Notes: generated by a model not told the origin, from the letters alone. A DNA stretch of 64,000 nucleotides from Saposhnikovia divaricata (GCA_036435485.1 CM071596.1:14846001-14910000), one strand, 5' to 3'. Shown: positions 25,890 to 37,604, numbered from the stretch's first letter. Translations and numbers: made by a program.

Positions 25890-27176
25890 ATTTTTTTGTT
25901 GTTGTCTGAGTTTTCATTGGTTCCGAGTTTGTGTAAGTTTGTGTAAATTGTTGTCAAGTCATTTTGCTGCAATGGGTTCGAATTCTTGTTAAGTTTCTTT
26001 GAGTCCTGATTCTTTGTTTCGAGTTATGATGCTGAGTCGACCGAGTCGATGGTTTTGCAGTGTTCGAATTCTCGTTTATTCTAGTTTTTGATGTTTGTCG
26101 AGTTTGCTGATCTTCGGAGTTGTTTGCTAAGTTATAGTTTTATTGAGTTGCATTGTGAATACTGAGCTGCTGTAGTCTATGTTCTTGCGAGTTTTATTTT
26201 CATTGAAGTCCAAGTTTGTCGAGTTTTCTGATTTTTATTACATTTTAGTTTGTGGACTGTTGAGCTGAATGTTTTTGGTTTTTGATTACTAAGTTGCTGA
26301 GTTTATGAGTTCGTAGATTTTCATTGAGTTTCGTTAATTCAAGTTCTATCAAGTTAATGTTGTCAGAATCAGTTTAATGCCGAGTTGCTTGAGTTTTGGT
26401 ATAGTTCGAGTCGCAATTTTTTGGAGATTAAGAGAAAGAATTTGATTGTGCAAGTCTCATTTGTTTCCGCTGGGTTATGCATAGTATTGTTGTGTGTTCG
26501 AATCGTTTGATTTGCTGCAAACTAAGTTTTTTTTTATATATTGTTTCTGCTTCTGAGTTCGAATTCACAGCGGTGTTTGAGTTCTCGCCGTTCGTTTTGT
26601 TCACAGTATTGTTTTCGCTTGATTTCTGTTTTTTCGAATTTCCTGAGTTTGCGAGCTAGATTTTTTACTGAGTTTTAGTGTATTGCTTTGTGTTATGAAT
26701 TAGTGAAGTCACGAATTTTTGGCTAATTTGTTACGAAAAAGTAAAATTTTATTTTCTAAATTTTCTGTAAATGAATATTTTTTTAATTTGTAAAAAAAAA
26801 AATTAATAATAATAATTCAAAATAATTTTCAAATTCAGAATTTTTAATAGTGATTTAATCTTTGTTTTTGATTAATTTGATTAAAAATAGAGTAATTAAT
26901 TTGTTTAGTAGTAATTTAGAAATTAAGAATGGTTAATTTTTCCGATTTTAATTTGTGACATTTAAAATTAAGTTAGATTCTCTTTTTGTAATAACTTAAA
27001 TTTACTTTAGGAATTAAATAGTATAAAATCAAATTTTCAAAATCACCCTTTCTAATTCGCCTAAATTAAAAGTTAAGGTTAGCGAAATGAATATTATTCC
27101 CTGTGGATCGAATCATAAATATTAAAACGATGATCGTGCGCTTGCGATATTAAATTGTCATGTTTTCGGCACATCA
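25890..27176 (+). repeat. Element C 3' LTR, second segment
   Basis: It resumes at the T-run after the ATTTT duplication and ends CGGCACATCA, followed by the GGTAT target duplication. It matches 2926-4211. Confidence 0.95.
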
Positions 27177-29211
27177 GGTATCTCGACATCTTCATCCATC
27201 TCTAACACCACAAAATCACAAGGTATGACAAATTTATCCACTTTAACAACCACGTCTTCAATAACCCCCAATGGATACTTAACAGAACGATCCGCCAACT
27301 GAAGTGAAATCCGTGTCTTTTTAAGTTCTCCAAGACCAAGCCTTTTGCAGATTGAATGGCATCAAACTCACACTTGCCCCTAAGTCACACAAGGCTTTCA
27401 TGTTTTCCATCTTCCCAATAGTGCAAGGCAGAGAGAAGCTTCCCGGATCTTTCAATTTCTGAGGAATGGCCTTTTGGATGACTGCACTGCATTCCGCATT
27501 AAGAGTAATGGTTTCTGCATCTTCAAGTTTCCTCTTCTTTGTTAACATGCAACTGCCGGAACATAGTCAAGAACTTCTCATACTGCTTCTCTAACTGCCT
27601 GTTGTGAAGTCTCTGTGGAAATGGAATAGGAGGAACATAAGGTGGTGGAGGAACATACGGCTTTTCTGATTCTTCTTCCTTCTTCTTCTCATCTTCTTTT
27701 TCTGACGTGTCTGCAGCAATCTCTGCTGGCTTATCCTCTTTCTCAATATCACTCTCTTTAGGCTTAAGAACCTCAACCTCGGGCAACTCTTTTCCGCTCC
27801 TCAAAGTAATTGCTTTGCATTGCTCTTTACCAGTCTGGTCGGGTTGACTAGGAAGAGACCCTTGCTCACGAACACCCATCTTTGAGGCAATCTGTTCAAT
27901 CTGTGTTTCTAGCATCTTTTGAGATGATGCCATCTGATCTATTCTTGATTCCATATTAGCCAATGCCCCAGAAGTCCCTTGTATAATCTTATTTAGTGCA
28001 ACCTCCCACTCAGCTAGTTCTTTCTTTGGTGGAGGTTGATACTGCTGCTGTGCTTGATATGGCGGTCGTGACTGAAAACCAGGAGATTGATTCTGCCTTG
28101 GAAATGCATAGGAAGGATTAGCTGCATGATTATTGCTGTAAGAAAGATTATTGTTTGGTCTTTGATTCGGATTGTAGTAAGAATTATTCTGCACAGGCCA
28201 AGGCTGTCTTCCTTGAATAAAAGATGCTTCTTCTGGAAATTGTTGAACATACGAGTTCTGACTAGCACCATAATCATGATACCCTTCCATAGGTGAAGAA
28301 ATAGCATTCACATTTACCTTTTGTCCTCGCACCTCCTGAGTTAGAGTATCCAACTTTTGAGCCAGCATGTTGATCATCTCAGATTCTTGTGCTGCTTTTG
28401 CCGAGCTCGTCCCACTAGGCGCCCATGAATAATTATTAGATGCTAATTCCTCAAGGAGTGCTTTAGCTTGGGTAGTTGGTGCCTTCTTGAAATTTCCACC
28501 AGCAGCTACATCCAAACTCAAACGAATATCTGCATTCATGGCCCCATAAAAAGTACTGATGATCTACCAATCTTCCAAGCCATGATGTGGACACTTCCTC
28601 AACAGTGCCTTGAATCTCTCCCATGCCTGATATATACCTTCACCCAGTTGTGCTTTAAAACTCATAATCATAGTCCTCAACTGTTGCGTCTTGTCAGAAG
28701 GATAGTATTTGGATAAGAATGCAGTAGAAAGACTCTCCCATGTAGCAACCGAAGTGTTTGGAAGTTGCTGAAACCATTCCAAAGCTCTTCCCTTAATAGA
28801 GTAGGGAAACATATGGAGACGAATCTGATCACTCGTAACGCCAGTGATTCTGAATGAGCCACACATCTGCACAAAACGCTCTAGATGTCTGTGTGGGTCT
28901 TCTAATTCAATGTCTCCTTCAAAAGCCTGATTGCTGATCATCTGAATTAAGCTCGGATTAATATGGAACTGAGCTGCACCAATCTCTGGAGTTTTGTACA
29001 TGCAATTGGCTGGATTCGGTGTCTCATGGTCGCAAATAGAAGACTGATCAACATTAACAGCTGGTCGAGGTTCTGGATCTCCAATCTTAGCTTTATCTTT
29101 TCTTAGCTTTCTCAAAGTACGCTCGATTTCAGGGTCAAATTCCAATTTTCTAGCGCAAGATGAACGTAGCATACACCTGAAAATCACCAACAAAACAACT
29201 TGTGGAACCAA
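27177..29211 (-). pseudogene. Element B gag-protease, broken
   Basis: Read from 29211 downward. The first 215 codons contain the Athila gag core (FEGDIELEDPHRHLERFVQM, WFQQLPNTSVATWESL, FLSKYYPSDKT, CPHHGLEDW), ending in a TAG at 28564-28566. The same frame continues to 27523 with a Gln/Asn/Pro-rich region and a KAITLRSGKELP motif. Near 27545 about 20 codons present in element C (6803-6867) are missing and the frame shifts; the junction reads GTTAAC. The protease then begins (ALCDLGASVSLMPF), and one more single-base shift occurs near 27345 before the VDKFVIPCDFVVLEMDEDV stretch that runs into element C. At least three lesions make B's capsid gene non-functional. Confidence 0.85.
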
Positions 29212-29263
29212 TTAAAATCTAAACAATAAGAAACAATTAACCTAAACTCAACTATACTGCCTT

Positions 29264-29280
29264 CCCCGGCAGCGGCGCCA
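29264..29280 (-). other. Element B primer-binding site
   Basis: Minus-strand TGGCGCCGCTGCCGGGG beside the LTR, identical to element C's site at 4218-4234. Confidence 0.85.
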
Positions 29281-29283
29281 ATT

Positions 29284-30540
29284 TGTTAGTAGTCTTTTTG
29301 TGTGTTCGTTCTCAGGGAAGGACTAAATTTAACACAAAGTTCAGGTTTCTTATCTCTTTACGTCTAGAAGTGAGTGAGAAGAATTTTTGGGTTTGTGTAT
29401 TAACTAAATTAACCAAGAACTAATTATAAGCACTAAGAATTGATTTTAAACTGAGATTCAAATATGTTGGAAAACAATCTAAGAACTAGGGTTCTTCACT
29501 TGGTCTCAATACATGCTCAATATTAATGTGATATCTGTGTTCCTACCTTGCTGAAAACAATTCTTCTAAAGTTATATTGCACCCTCCCAGGCTACAATAT
29601 AGTGCTTACAGCTACACCTTAATTGACACTCCCGTGATACAATCAAAGTATATCTATAAACTGTTAAATACTAAGAATTATATGTCTCACAATTCTCCTA
29701 TTAATCTCCCGATCTAATATTCAAATTATGTCTGTTAAATCATGTACTAAGATTGAAACTTCTCTCCCAAGCTTATTACAATCCCTAGAATACAATCAAA
29801 GGTTCATGACTCCCCTAATTGTGTTAAGATCTCATTAACAGATCAGCAAAGCAGAAAATCACATAATCAAGCATGCATGAATACCAAGGAATACTACCCA
29901 ATCCTCAGATTAGAGAATTAGTTACGCATATTTAATAAAGAAAACATAATAATAATGATAATGAATGAAAACATAATATTGAAGAAAAAATTGAAGATCG
30001 AAAGTACCTTGATACGATTAAAAGCTATGAATTGTTATGATTTACAATGGTAGGATGTGTTTAAATAGGCTCTACAAATCTTGCCCAACAAGAAATTGCC
30101 TTCTATTACAATTTGGATTTAAAGAAGGTACCCAAAACTGCCCAGAATACAATTAGAATTAGAAAAAGGGCAAAACAGTAAATTCCCAGCCTTTTTTTAC
30201 AAGAACACGTGCGCGATTTAATTCAGCATATTTCTTGCACTTGTTTCCTATCCCAGGTTGTAAAAAATCTCTCAAGCTTCGCGTGGGCAGTAAGATCGCT
30301 GAAAACGGACTTCTAGAACTCCAGATATGACCAAAACAGGATAAGCTGCGCAGTCTTCCCAGAAAATCCGAATTTTAATCAATTAATTCTCCAAGAACGA
30401 TAGAAGCATCCACTTTAATCAACATTCTCGTAAATCTGCACAACTAAGCAAAACACATCAAAACTACAACATCTTGAGTCCAAAATAATCAATTTAAGCC
30501 GAACTGAGGCATTCCAAGTGGATATAAAATTCACTTATCA
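29284..30540 (-). repeat. Element B 5' LTR
   Basis: 1257 bp. On the minus strand it starts TGATAAGTGAATTTTATATC and ends with the complement of TGTTAGTAGTC. A TATTTAAA box on the minus strand lies at about 30060. Part of it (about 30055-30180) is clearly related to 34500-34620 in the solo LTR. The other LTR is outside the window. Confidence 0.88.
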
Positions 30541-30542
30541 AT

Positions 30543-30692
30543 TTCTTACGAGAGCATGTCATGAATGGAACTGTGGTATTATATTTTGTTCCCACAGATC
30601 AACAAATTGCAGACATCTTTACTAAACCACTGGATGAATCCACATTCTCCAGGTTAGTTGGTGAACTTGGGATGTTAAATCTGTCTAATTAA
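30543..30692 (+). CDS. Element A RNase H C-terminus (partial)
   Basis: An open frame of 49 codons ending TAA shows the typical Copia RNase H tail: FLREHVMNGTV, FVPTDQQIADIFTKPLDE, FSRLVGELGMLN. It aligns residue by residue with the end of Sirevirus E RNase H (44799-45311). The upstream part was separated by the insertion of element B. Confidence 0.88.
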   Translation, partial: FLREHVMNGTVVLYFVPTDQQIADIFTKPLDESTFSRLVGELGMLNLSN

Positions 30693-31435
30693 TTTTGGAT
30701 AATCAATAACTGCAATTTGTTATAAATTCACAGGTATTTTAAATGTTCATATTTTTAGGACTTGTGAATTTACTTTGCATCCAGTCCTCATCTTATAGTT
30801 ATCTCTATATTAATTGTCATGCTTATAAATGCTATCTTTTATGGTAATTAGTTAGTGAATAATTGTGTTAATTGTAGCATAATTAAATAAATATTTTATT
30901 GACATATATCAATTAATGATATTTTGTTAATTTTATGTCTATTTAATTGTGAGTTTATCTGATTATTGTGGATTAATTCTTGATTTACTGCGTGATTATT
31001 TTTAAATCCATAATAATTAGAAGTATTGTATGTGTGTGGGTATATAGGCTGATAGATTTTGGTGATAAGATGTTTTTCGGCTGACAGGTTTCAGTGATAA
31101 GATGTGTTTCGGCTAATTGATTGATTAGGTGAGAAATTATTGGTTGATTAGGTGAGAAATTATTGAGCGGTGTTATTCAACATATCCTGTCAATATCTCA
31201 CCTAACCCACTAGTCCTTGAAACCTTATAAATGATGAGTTTTTGTTTGTGTTTAACATCATCATTTTTCAGATATACAGAGTATATACACACGATTGCTG
31301 AATATTTCGAGCTTTGATCGGAAAGATCTCTCAAATCTAGCTGGTGGTTTTTAGATCGGATTTCATATTCTTGCTTTATATTTCATCATTTATAAAAACT
31401 AACCCTTGTTTTTGAATTTCCTCGAAGTTTTGAAA
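30693..31435 (+). other. Element A pol to env-like spacer
   Basis: 740 bp of AT-rich non-coding DNA. Near 31055-31165 it contains partly repeated blocks (GTGATAAGATGT...TTTCGGCT twice, then GATTAGGTGAGAAATTATT twice). No coding motif is seen. Sirevirus E has a similar-sized spacer at 43946-44798. Confidence 0.6.
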
Positions 31436-33600
31436 ATGGCATTGCAGGGAAGCTTTTTAATTGCTAAAGTTAATCCTATTTCCATTCAGCAAATCGAAAC
31501 CATTCAGGATGAGCAATTTCGGGCTTGGACACAATTTTTGAATGAACATTCATTAATTCGCTATGCTTTAGTTACACCAGTGCAGCTTAACCATGATGCA
31601 ATGCGTGAACTATATTGCAGTGCGGTTAACACTTCTGGACAGGACGGGTGTGCATTCACATATCGACTATTTGGTAGGTCGATTAAGGTCACTGAACGAG
31701 ATGTTAATCGAATTCTTCATTTTCCTATGAAAATCTCGTTTCTGATCCTACACCTGAACAGATTGAAATGTTCTTTCGTTTTATAAGGTACCAAGATGGC
31801 AATTTCAATATTGGTAATCTTTATAGAACGTTTCTAACCCAGTATTGGAATTTCTTCTTTCACACTCTTAACCATGTTTTTTCCTCAGATAGAACAAATC
31901 AAGATCGAATACCTGAATTTATTCAGAAAATAGGGTATGCGATCGCCAATAATTTGAGGATTAATTTTGGAAAAATAGTGCTTGGTCAAATCATTTTAAA
32001 GATGAAACACTTAGGAACAAGAGATGTTCGGACTCAAAATGTCAAATATCTATATCCAAGGTTTCTACAGCTAATACTAAATGATTTTTTGAATGATGAA
32101 GACAGGGTACGCTTGGAAAATGGTCAAAAGGTGGAATGTTCTTCCATAAAGACGAATGTAATTAATTACATAAGCAAAAAGAAATATACGGATGTGCCTA
32201 CAGTCCTAACTGAATATCTCAAGACTGTCCCACTTCCGTTGTTACCAAGACCATTGAGAGCAGGTATACGACAAGGTAATATTTCAATCCCTGCTATTAC
32301 AACCTCTGTATTCCCTGTTGTGTCACAGGAAATACAATTTCTACAGCCCCCAGTGGCCATCTTACCCGACCAAGAGAAGGAAATCCCATTGACTCTAACA
32401 CAGGTCGAAGAGCCCATTCTACAAATGCAAACACAAACACAACAAACTCCTACACCTCAATTGTCACTTGAACGACCAGCCATCAACATTTTTGAGGGAG
32501 ATAGTGCCTCAACAGCACCACATAAGGAGTTAGTTACATCAACAGCTCTACCTCATTCTAAAAGAAGTAAACCAAATTAACCTGAGGTAACTGTAACTGT
32601 TAGTGAAACAATTCTTCCTTTTCAAATGAGTGAAAATGTAAATGAGGATGAATTGACGGGAGCAACTATCTTGAGTTACATTTCACGAAACATAAGAGTG
32701 GTTGATGATCTTTCTAAAGATCAAATGCCTTCACAGGCATCCGAGGTGGAATTACCTACCTCAATAACTGCTGGTGAATTTTCCATTTCACGGAAAGATC
32801 CATCGGTAGGTGGTTCTTTTATGAACCAAGTGTCTTCACAGACATACGAGGGAAACTTGGGTTTTGTGCCATTTAATCGATTCAAGTTTAACCTCCCAGA
32901 GGGAAAATCTCTGGATCTCTTTCGAGATTTACCACTATTTACCAGTGGTCGGCAACTCGCTTCACGCGAGGATGGAAGCTCATGAACTTTCATTGCACCA
33001 TCCGTGACCTCTGAAAAAGGGGCTAGGATGATTTCATTTGCAGGTACACATATCGATGGAAGCTCTGGAAGAGAGTTGAGAGAAACACGAACAGAACATG
33101 TAAGTGTCACCAAAACCACTAAACCGAGTGAATATAGAGTGTTGAGTGAAACACCTGCAGAACGTACGAGTGAGCAACCTAATCAACCACATGCACCTGT
33201 AACCAGAAAGGAATAGAACGGAATCCTTACACGGGTCCAAACAATGGAGAAAGAGTTGTCAAATATCTGTAAGTCCATTGCAGAAATAAAAAATTTGCAA
33301 CTTATTCAACATGATGCATTCCAGGTTCAATTAGGTTCCATGATAGCCCAGTTTAGTCATGCAATCAACTCCTTGGTAAAGCCATCTTCGTCTAATTTAC
33401 CAAGTCCACATCCTACTACTCTGGAGGATAATCCAACTGAGGGGAGAAGGTGGATGATCAAGAAAAATCTACTAGGCGTAAGGGCAAGGAAAAGGTTGTT
33501 GACACGGAATTTACTTTATTTTGGGAAAGGAAAAGCTAATGAAGTATTAGTGCTATGCGGGAAAGAAAGCAAGACAAACTTGAAGATATGTTCAGTCTAG
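31436..33600 (+). pseudogene. Element A env-like third ORF, broken
   Basis: It starts at ATGGCATTGCAG. The first 100 codons (FLNEHSLIRYALVTP...RLFGRSIKVTERDVNRIL) shift frame near 31770. The next frame (31768-33600) continues through TAA (32578), TGA (32983) and TAG (33214). Conserved points shared with E's first third-ORF segment are a WNFFFHTL region, IGYAIANN and the YPRFLQLIL block. The C-terminal part is Thr/Ser/Pro-rich and then shows a likely coiled coil at 33244-33360. No signal peptide or membrane helix is obvious, so 'env-like' refers to position, not demonstrated function. Confidence 0.75.
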
Positions 33601-33749
33601 AGGAACAATTGTCTTGCACTTGTTCAAATTTTAGAAATCTGGAAAATGTATATATAATCCAGAATGCGCTTTAATATTATTTATCTTTGTATTTAATTTG
33701 TATCAGTTGAGTTATCCTCTAGGAATTTGCTTGTCAAACCCTAACAATC

Positions 33750-33763
33750 AAATAGGGGGAGAT
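33750..33763 (+). other. Element A polypurine tract
   Basis: AAATAGGGGGAGAT immediately precedes the 3' LTR. It closely matches E's tract (minus strand, AATTTGGGGGAGAT). Confidence 0.8.
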
Positions 33764-34118
33764 TGTAAAGCATAATGTAATGTAATATGTAATAGAGGAC
33801 ATATATAACTCAACTAGGATAAAAGATAAATAATATTAACTCTATACAGGGATCGTGAAATTTGAAGAACATGCATCAACAAGGATCAAGTCGCTGAAAG
33901 AAGTTCATTAACATGATAAAGCCTCAGTGACAAAATAAGATGTACAAATGATTCAGTTGAAGGGCCAAAAGATTCCAGTGATAAAGTTTTTATGGTTACA
34001 CAATTCTTAGCAGTGTTCTTAAAGACATGATACGAAGACCATGAGTGAATGTTAGTCGTCTGTGAACCAGACCAGTTGCACTTGGCGTCAACACTTCACA
34101 AAGGAATCGAAGTATCTA

Positions 34119-35490
34119 TGATAGAATATATTTTTATATATATTTTAGATGATTTTATTCTCATATTTATTGTGTTTTGCATTGATTTGGATTTTTATTT
34201 AATAGATTTGATTGTTTTATTGTATGAAATAAAGAATTCATAACTTGGAAGGATTTGGAGCAAAAAGAGCAAATTTGGAGATAAAATAGATGAAATTTCG
34301 GAATTATTGGACTGGTTGCGCAGTCTACACTGTTTTTGCCATATCTGGAGTTCTATAAGTCCGTTTGAGGCCCGTAAGCTGTCCACGCGAAGCCTGGAAG
34401 ATTTTCTACAACTTAGGACAGTGATCGCGCGTGCAGGCTGTGTGTGGTGGGCGCAGATTGCGCGACAAGCAGACTGATGGGAGCAGAGAATTTACTGTTT
34501 TGCCCTTTTCAAGTTCTAATTGTATTTTGGGCAGTTTTTGGTACCTAAATTGAATTCTAATTGTATTAGAAGGTATTTTCTTGTTGGGCAAGACTTGGAG
34601 TGCCTATATAAACACATCTTGGGACACATTATTAAGAAGGTAATATTAGATCAGATAATATAGTTTAGAGTAGATTAGTATTATTATTAGTTGGAGATGT
34701 AGAGATACACCATGACTCTTCTTTTGGGTGACAACATTGAAGTTTGAAGGTTTTGTTCTCTTAATCTTTTCTTTGTTCTTATTAGTTTAATTATGTTTTC
34801 TTGTTTTACTAGTTGTTTTACTTGTTTAATTATTAACGAGTAGTTATTTCTAGGGCTTAAAGGGAAGCCATGTTTGCACTAATATTGGCATGATTTTCAT
34901 AGTGGTTTGATTGGTTGTGGTTAATTCTGATTGATATGTTTTAATCATTAATTTGTGTAATCGACCGATATCATGGATTAATTATATGCAAATAGGGGTA
35001 TGGATCAAAAGATTTACTTACTAGAGGCACACATACGATTAGCAGAATTGAATTTGAGTGCGGAAGCATCATTGGATTTCTGAGAGCGTTAATGCTTGGA
35101 AGAGATTAACTTGACTCTAATTACCTGATTGATTGAATTACTAAAAGTGGTTAATTGTGTTGAATGTTTCGAGAGTGTTAATGCTTGAAAGAGATTAACA
35201 TACTCTAGTTGTAGGATCACATTGATTGCTTTAGCTTAAGAGCCAATTGTGTAAGCATGGTGGACCTGATTGCCCTAGGTTTTAAATAATTTGTTTATCA
35301 TCTGTTAATTAGTGTTAATCTTGTTTAATTAGTTAATTAATATTCTCCAATATTCGTCTGACCCTTGAAACAATTAACGATAACTAAAAAGGAATTAGTA
35401 GAACCTGTCTCCTTGTGGATTCGACCCGCTTGCCATCTGTACTAGCAATAGACACCGTGCGCTTGCGGTTAAGTATAATTTCACACATCA
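34119..35490 (+). repeat. Solo LTR of an Athila-type element
   Basis: A 1372-bp unit starting TGATAGAATATA and ending TTTCACACATCA, flanked by the perfect duplication ATCTA (34114-34118, 35491-35495). It has a TATA box (TATATAAA, about 34605). The stretch 34500-34620 is related to the minus strand of element B's LTR. No internal sequence remains, which fits unequal recombination between the LTRs of a former full element. Confidence 0.9.
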
Positions 35491-35874
35491 ATCTAACTCA
35501 GAAAAACTGTTAAAAGGTGTGATTGAGTTTAGAGCAGTATTGATATCCTCCATTTTGGAAGCTGCATATTTAAGGATGTCAAATTAAGAGGAAAATGAAT
35601 AGTCTCCAAAATCAATATTCACATAAATAGTAACCGAAATCACTATTCACATGAACAGTACTATTCATATGAATAGTAACCGAAATTACTATTCACGAAT
35701 AGTACCCAAAAGTACTATTCATCAGGTGGGTCCCACATGTTTTATTTTATAAACTTTTGAAAATCAAAAGTTCAGCAGAGTTGGTGAAATGAAGAATTCG
35801 GCTGCAGAAGGAAAGTAGCCAGCAAAAAACGTAATCAGTTACGTAATTTAGCAGCATAGTGATTTTCTAAAGTC

Positions 35875-35883
35875 TATAAATAG
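35875..35883 (+). promoter_or_regulatory. Putative TATA box in element A LTR
   Basis: TATAAATAG lies about 60 bp upstream of a CT-rich stretch (CTCTCTCTTCTCTCTC). This is the usual arrangement in LTR promoters. Confidence 0.55.
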
Positions 35884-36240
35884 GCTGCTTGTATTTCATT
35901 TCAAAACACACCTCAACACACAACTCTCTCTTCTCTCTCATATATTCTCTGTGTAAGCTGCTAGACAGTCCATCTAATAGGAAAGTCGGCTTAGCCCACT
36001 TTCAGGAAGTGTCGGGTAGAAGGTCCTCGTGCCTAAACTATCCTTAGGAGTGTTTGATTTTGTAGCTAATCCATAGGATTAAATTGTGTAGCAAACCTTC
36101 GGGTTTTATCTATTTAAAGATATTTCCTAAACAATTGTGTTATTTCGATTCAGTATTTTTGATTTCATATCCACATCAAAAATCGAAATATTTCTAAATA
36201 ACGTATTCAACCCCCCTTCTACGTTATTCCGGACCTAACA

Positions 36241-36339
36241 AAGATTCCACCAAAATTCAAGTTTCCACCAAATTAAAGTTTTTCTACTAAAAATTTGTTT
36301 CGACTGAACTATCCTCGTGCCTAAACTATCCTTACTCCG
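36241..36339 (+). other. Flank of element A with an LTR-derived 23-mer
   Basis: Just outside the LTR. Positions 36312-36334 repeat exactly 36024-36046 from inside the LTR; the rest resembles neither. No coding signal. Confidence 0.6.
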
Positions 36340-36757
36340 TTTTGAATGTTTTTTTTATATTCTCCAAGTTGCATGTTTGCCGTTTTCTCTCCCACATCCA
36401 ACTTGAGGGAGGGTATTACAGATATATTGTGTTTATAATATGTAAGAATATTATAAGTCAGCAGCCGAAGTATTACTTGGAGTGTGAAAATAAGAAACAA
36501 TATGGCATCTGTTCAGTAGGCGGCTGAGTTAAAGATTAAGATAGGTAATGATGCTAGTCTTTGTTCAATAAAATAGGCTGGCCAGGAAACAAGTATTAAA
36601 TGATTGCTGAATCTGTTTATCAAGCCTATAAATAAGGCTCCATGTTTGTAGTAACACAAAAAAACACAATACAATATAGTCATATGGAGTTTAAATCCTC
36701 TCTAATATATTTCGGTTTTATTATCTTCCGTATATAGCTTATATATTTTCTACAGAC
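36340..36757 (+). mobile_element. Copia 3'-end remnant (PPT plus LTR fragment)
   Basis: ACTTGAGGGAGGGTATTACA at about 36400-36420 looks like a Copia polypurine tract joined to an LTR start. The LTR-like part carries a TATA box (CCTATAAATAAGG, about 36626-36638) and ends near 36757. No partner LTR or target duplication is seen, so boundaries are approximate. Confidence 0.45.
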
Positions 36758-37202
36758 CGGATCAAGTGCTTGTTCTAATAGCTTTTCAACAATGAAACCA
36801 GCTGCATTCATTCCATTCTACATTTCTACTGGATTTCAGTTGTTTGTTCAGATAATTGGTGGTAGCATGATCTCGTTTTTTGTTTGCACACGAGTGAACT
36901 TAGACAAATCACCATCATTATGGTCTAACCTGAATGTATTCTGTTGAATTGATTGCTTTAGGTTTCGTTGTTTCTTTTCGTTGGTTCTACTATAGAATAA
37001 AAAAATTAGATGGTTCTTTCAGATTCTCTATATATGATGGTTCTTTGTAGAGTGCTACTCCTTATTTTATTATTAACGACAATTTTATGAAATTTGATCA
37101 AAATATATGGAAAGCCTTATTCTATTGCTAACGACAACTTTCGTAGATAAAACGATACACCGGAAAATAGACATGCATTTAATTTGACTTTGACATCTAT
37201 TA
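36758..37202. other. Unassigned AT-rich DNA
   Basis: 445 bp with no recognisable gene, RNA or repeat signal. Confidence 0.5.
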
Positions 37203-37604
37203 TCTATACTATCTACAGTATACTATTATATAATAAGCAAACAGGGGTATAATTTGGTTGTTTGGTTCAAGGTTCAACATCTAAAAGAATAGTGACCTTA
37301 GATATTTAGTAAATAGATGATAGCCGTTAGATCTAATAATAAAGAATATTCTATATTTAAATCCCTCTTCTAAAAATCCAAGGTTCGAATCCCGTCAACA
37401 ACAAATTTACATTAAGATTTTATATTATTAGTTCTAATCAATAAATATCATTTATTAAATAACTATTGTTATTACTAATAATTTTATTAATTAATTACAA
37501 AGTTAAATTATATCCATAATAAATTATTATACTCTATTTTATTTAATCATATAATTTTAAAAGTATTTAAAAGTAACCCGTGCTTTGCACGGGCTATAAG
37601 CTAG
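37203..37604 (+). mobile_element. Small non-autonomous Helitron
   Basis: It starts TCTATACTATCTACAG after an A and ends CTAG before a T. About 7 bp upstream of the CTAG is the hairpin CCCGTGC-TTT-GCACGGG (37577-37593). TC start, 3' hairpin, CTRR end and A/T target are the Helitron hallmarks. At 402 bp it encodes nothing. A GGTTCGAATCCC stretch at 37382 is part of the element. Confidence 0.75.

Larger units (their letters stand above)
1858..27176 (+). mobile_element. Element C: Athila-type gag-protease-only Gypsy element, interrupted by element D
   Basis: A full-length insertion with 2.35 kb LTRs (1858-4211; 9221-10294 plus 25890-27176) and a perfect 5-bp target duplication GGTAT on either side. 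Behind the 5' LTR are the primer site (4218-4234) and a gag-protease frame (4973-7942), then about 1.3 kb of non-coding DNA and a polypurine tract. No RT, RNase H or integrase motif is visible, so it must have moved using proteins of a related element such as B. It resembles the plant TR-GAG class of non-autonomous elements but also keeps a protease. The two LTR copies differ by about 15 substitutions plus small A-run indels, so C is older than the element D inside it. Confidence 0.9.
1..30540 (-). mobile_element. Element B: Athila-type Ty3/Gypsy retrotransposon, 3' end off-window, interrupted by element C
   Basis: On the minus strand the order is 5' LTR (29284-30540), primer site (29264-29280), gag-protease (27177-29211) and then, across the insertion of element C, the rest of protease, RT and RNase H (1857 down to 1). 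The two halves join in register at the GGTAT duplication (1853-1857 and 27177-27181). The primer site, the gag with its PHHGLEDW motif and the DLGAS protease motif are those of the Athila branch of plant Gypsy elements. B is inserted in the RNase H region of element A; the base after its LTR (30541) starts A's coding sequence. Integrase, any env-like ORF and the 3' LTR lie left of the window. Confidence 0.9.
30541..36240 (+). mobile_element. Element A: Sirevirus-type Copia retrotransposon, 3' part
   Basis: The visible part contains the RNase H tail (30543-30692), a spacer, an env-like ORF (31436-33600), polypurine tract and 3' LTR (33764-36240, interrupted by a solo LTR). A large ORF between pol and the 3' LTR is the hallmark of Sireviruses. 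The 5' portion lies left of the window, beyond element B. The env-like frame has at least one frameshift and three stops, so the element is old. Confidence 0.85.
33764..36240 (+). repeat. Element A 3' LTR, interrupted by solo LTR
   Basis: It begins TGTAAAGCATAATG and ends GGACCTAACA. Without the 1372-bp solo LTR and one ATCTA copy it is about 1.1 kb. It holds a cluster of TACTATTCA/GAATAGTA palindromes at 35595-35725 and a TATA box at 35875-35883. Confidence 0.82.

Noticed and set aside
37382..37393. tRNA B-box-like GGTTCGAATCCC
   Set aside because: No A box or cloverleaf lies upstream; it falls inside a small Helitron.
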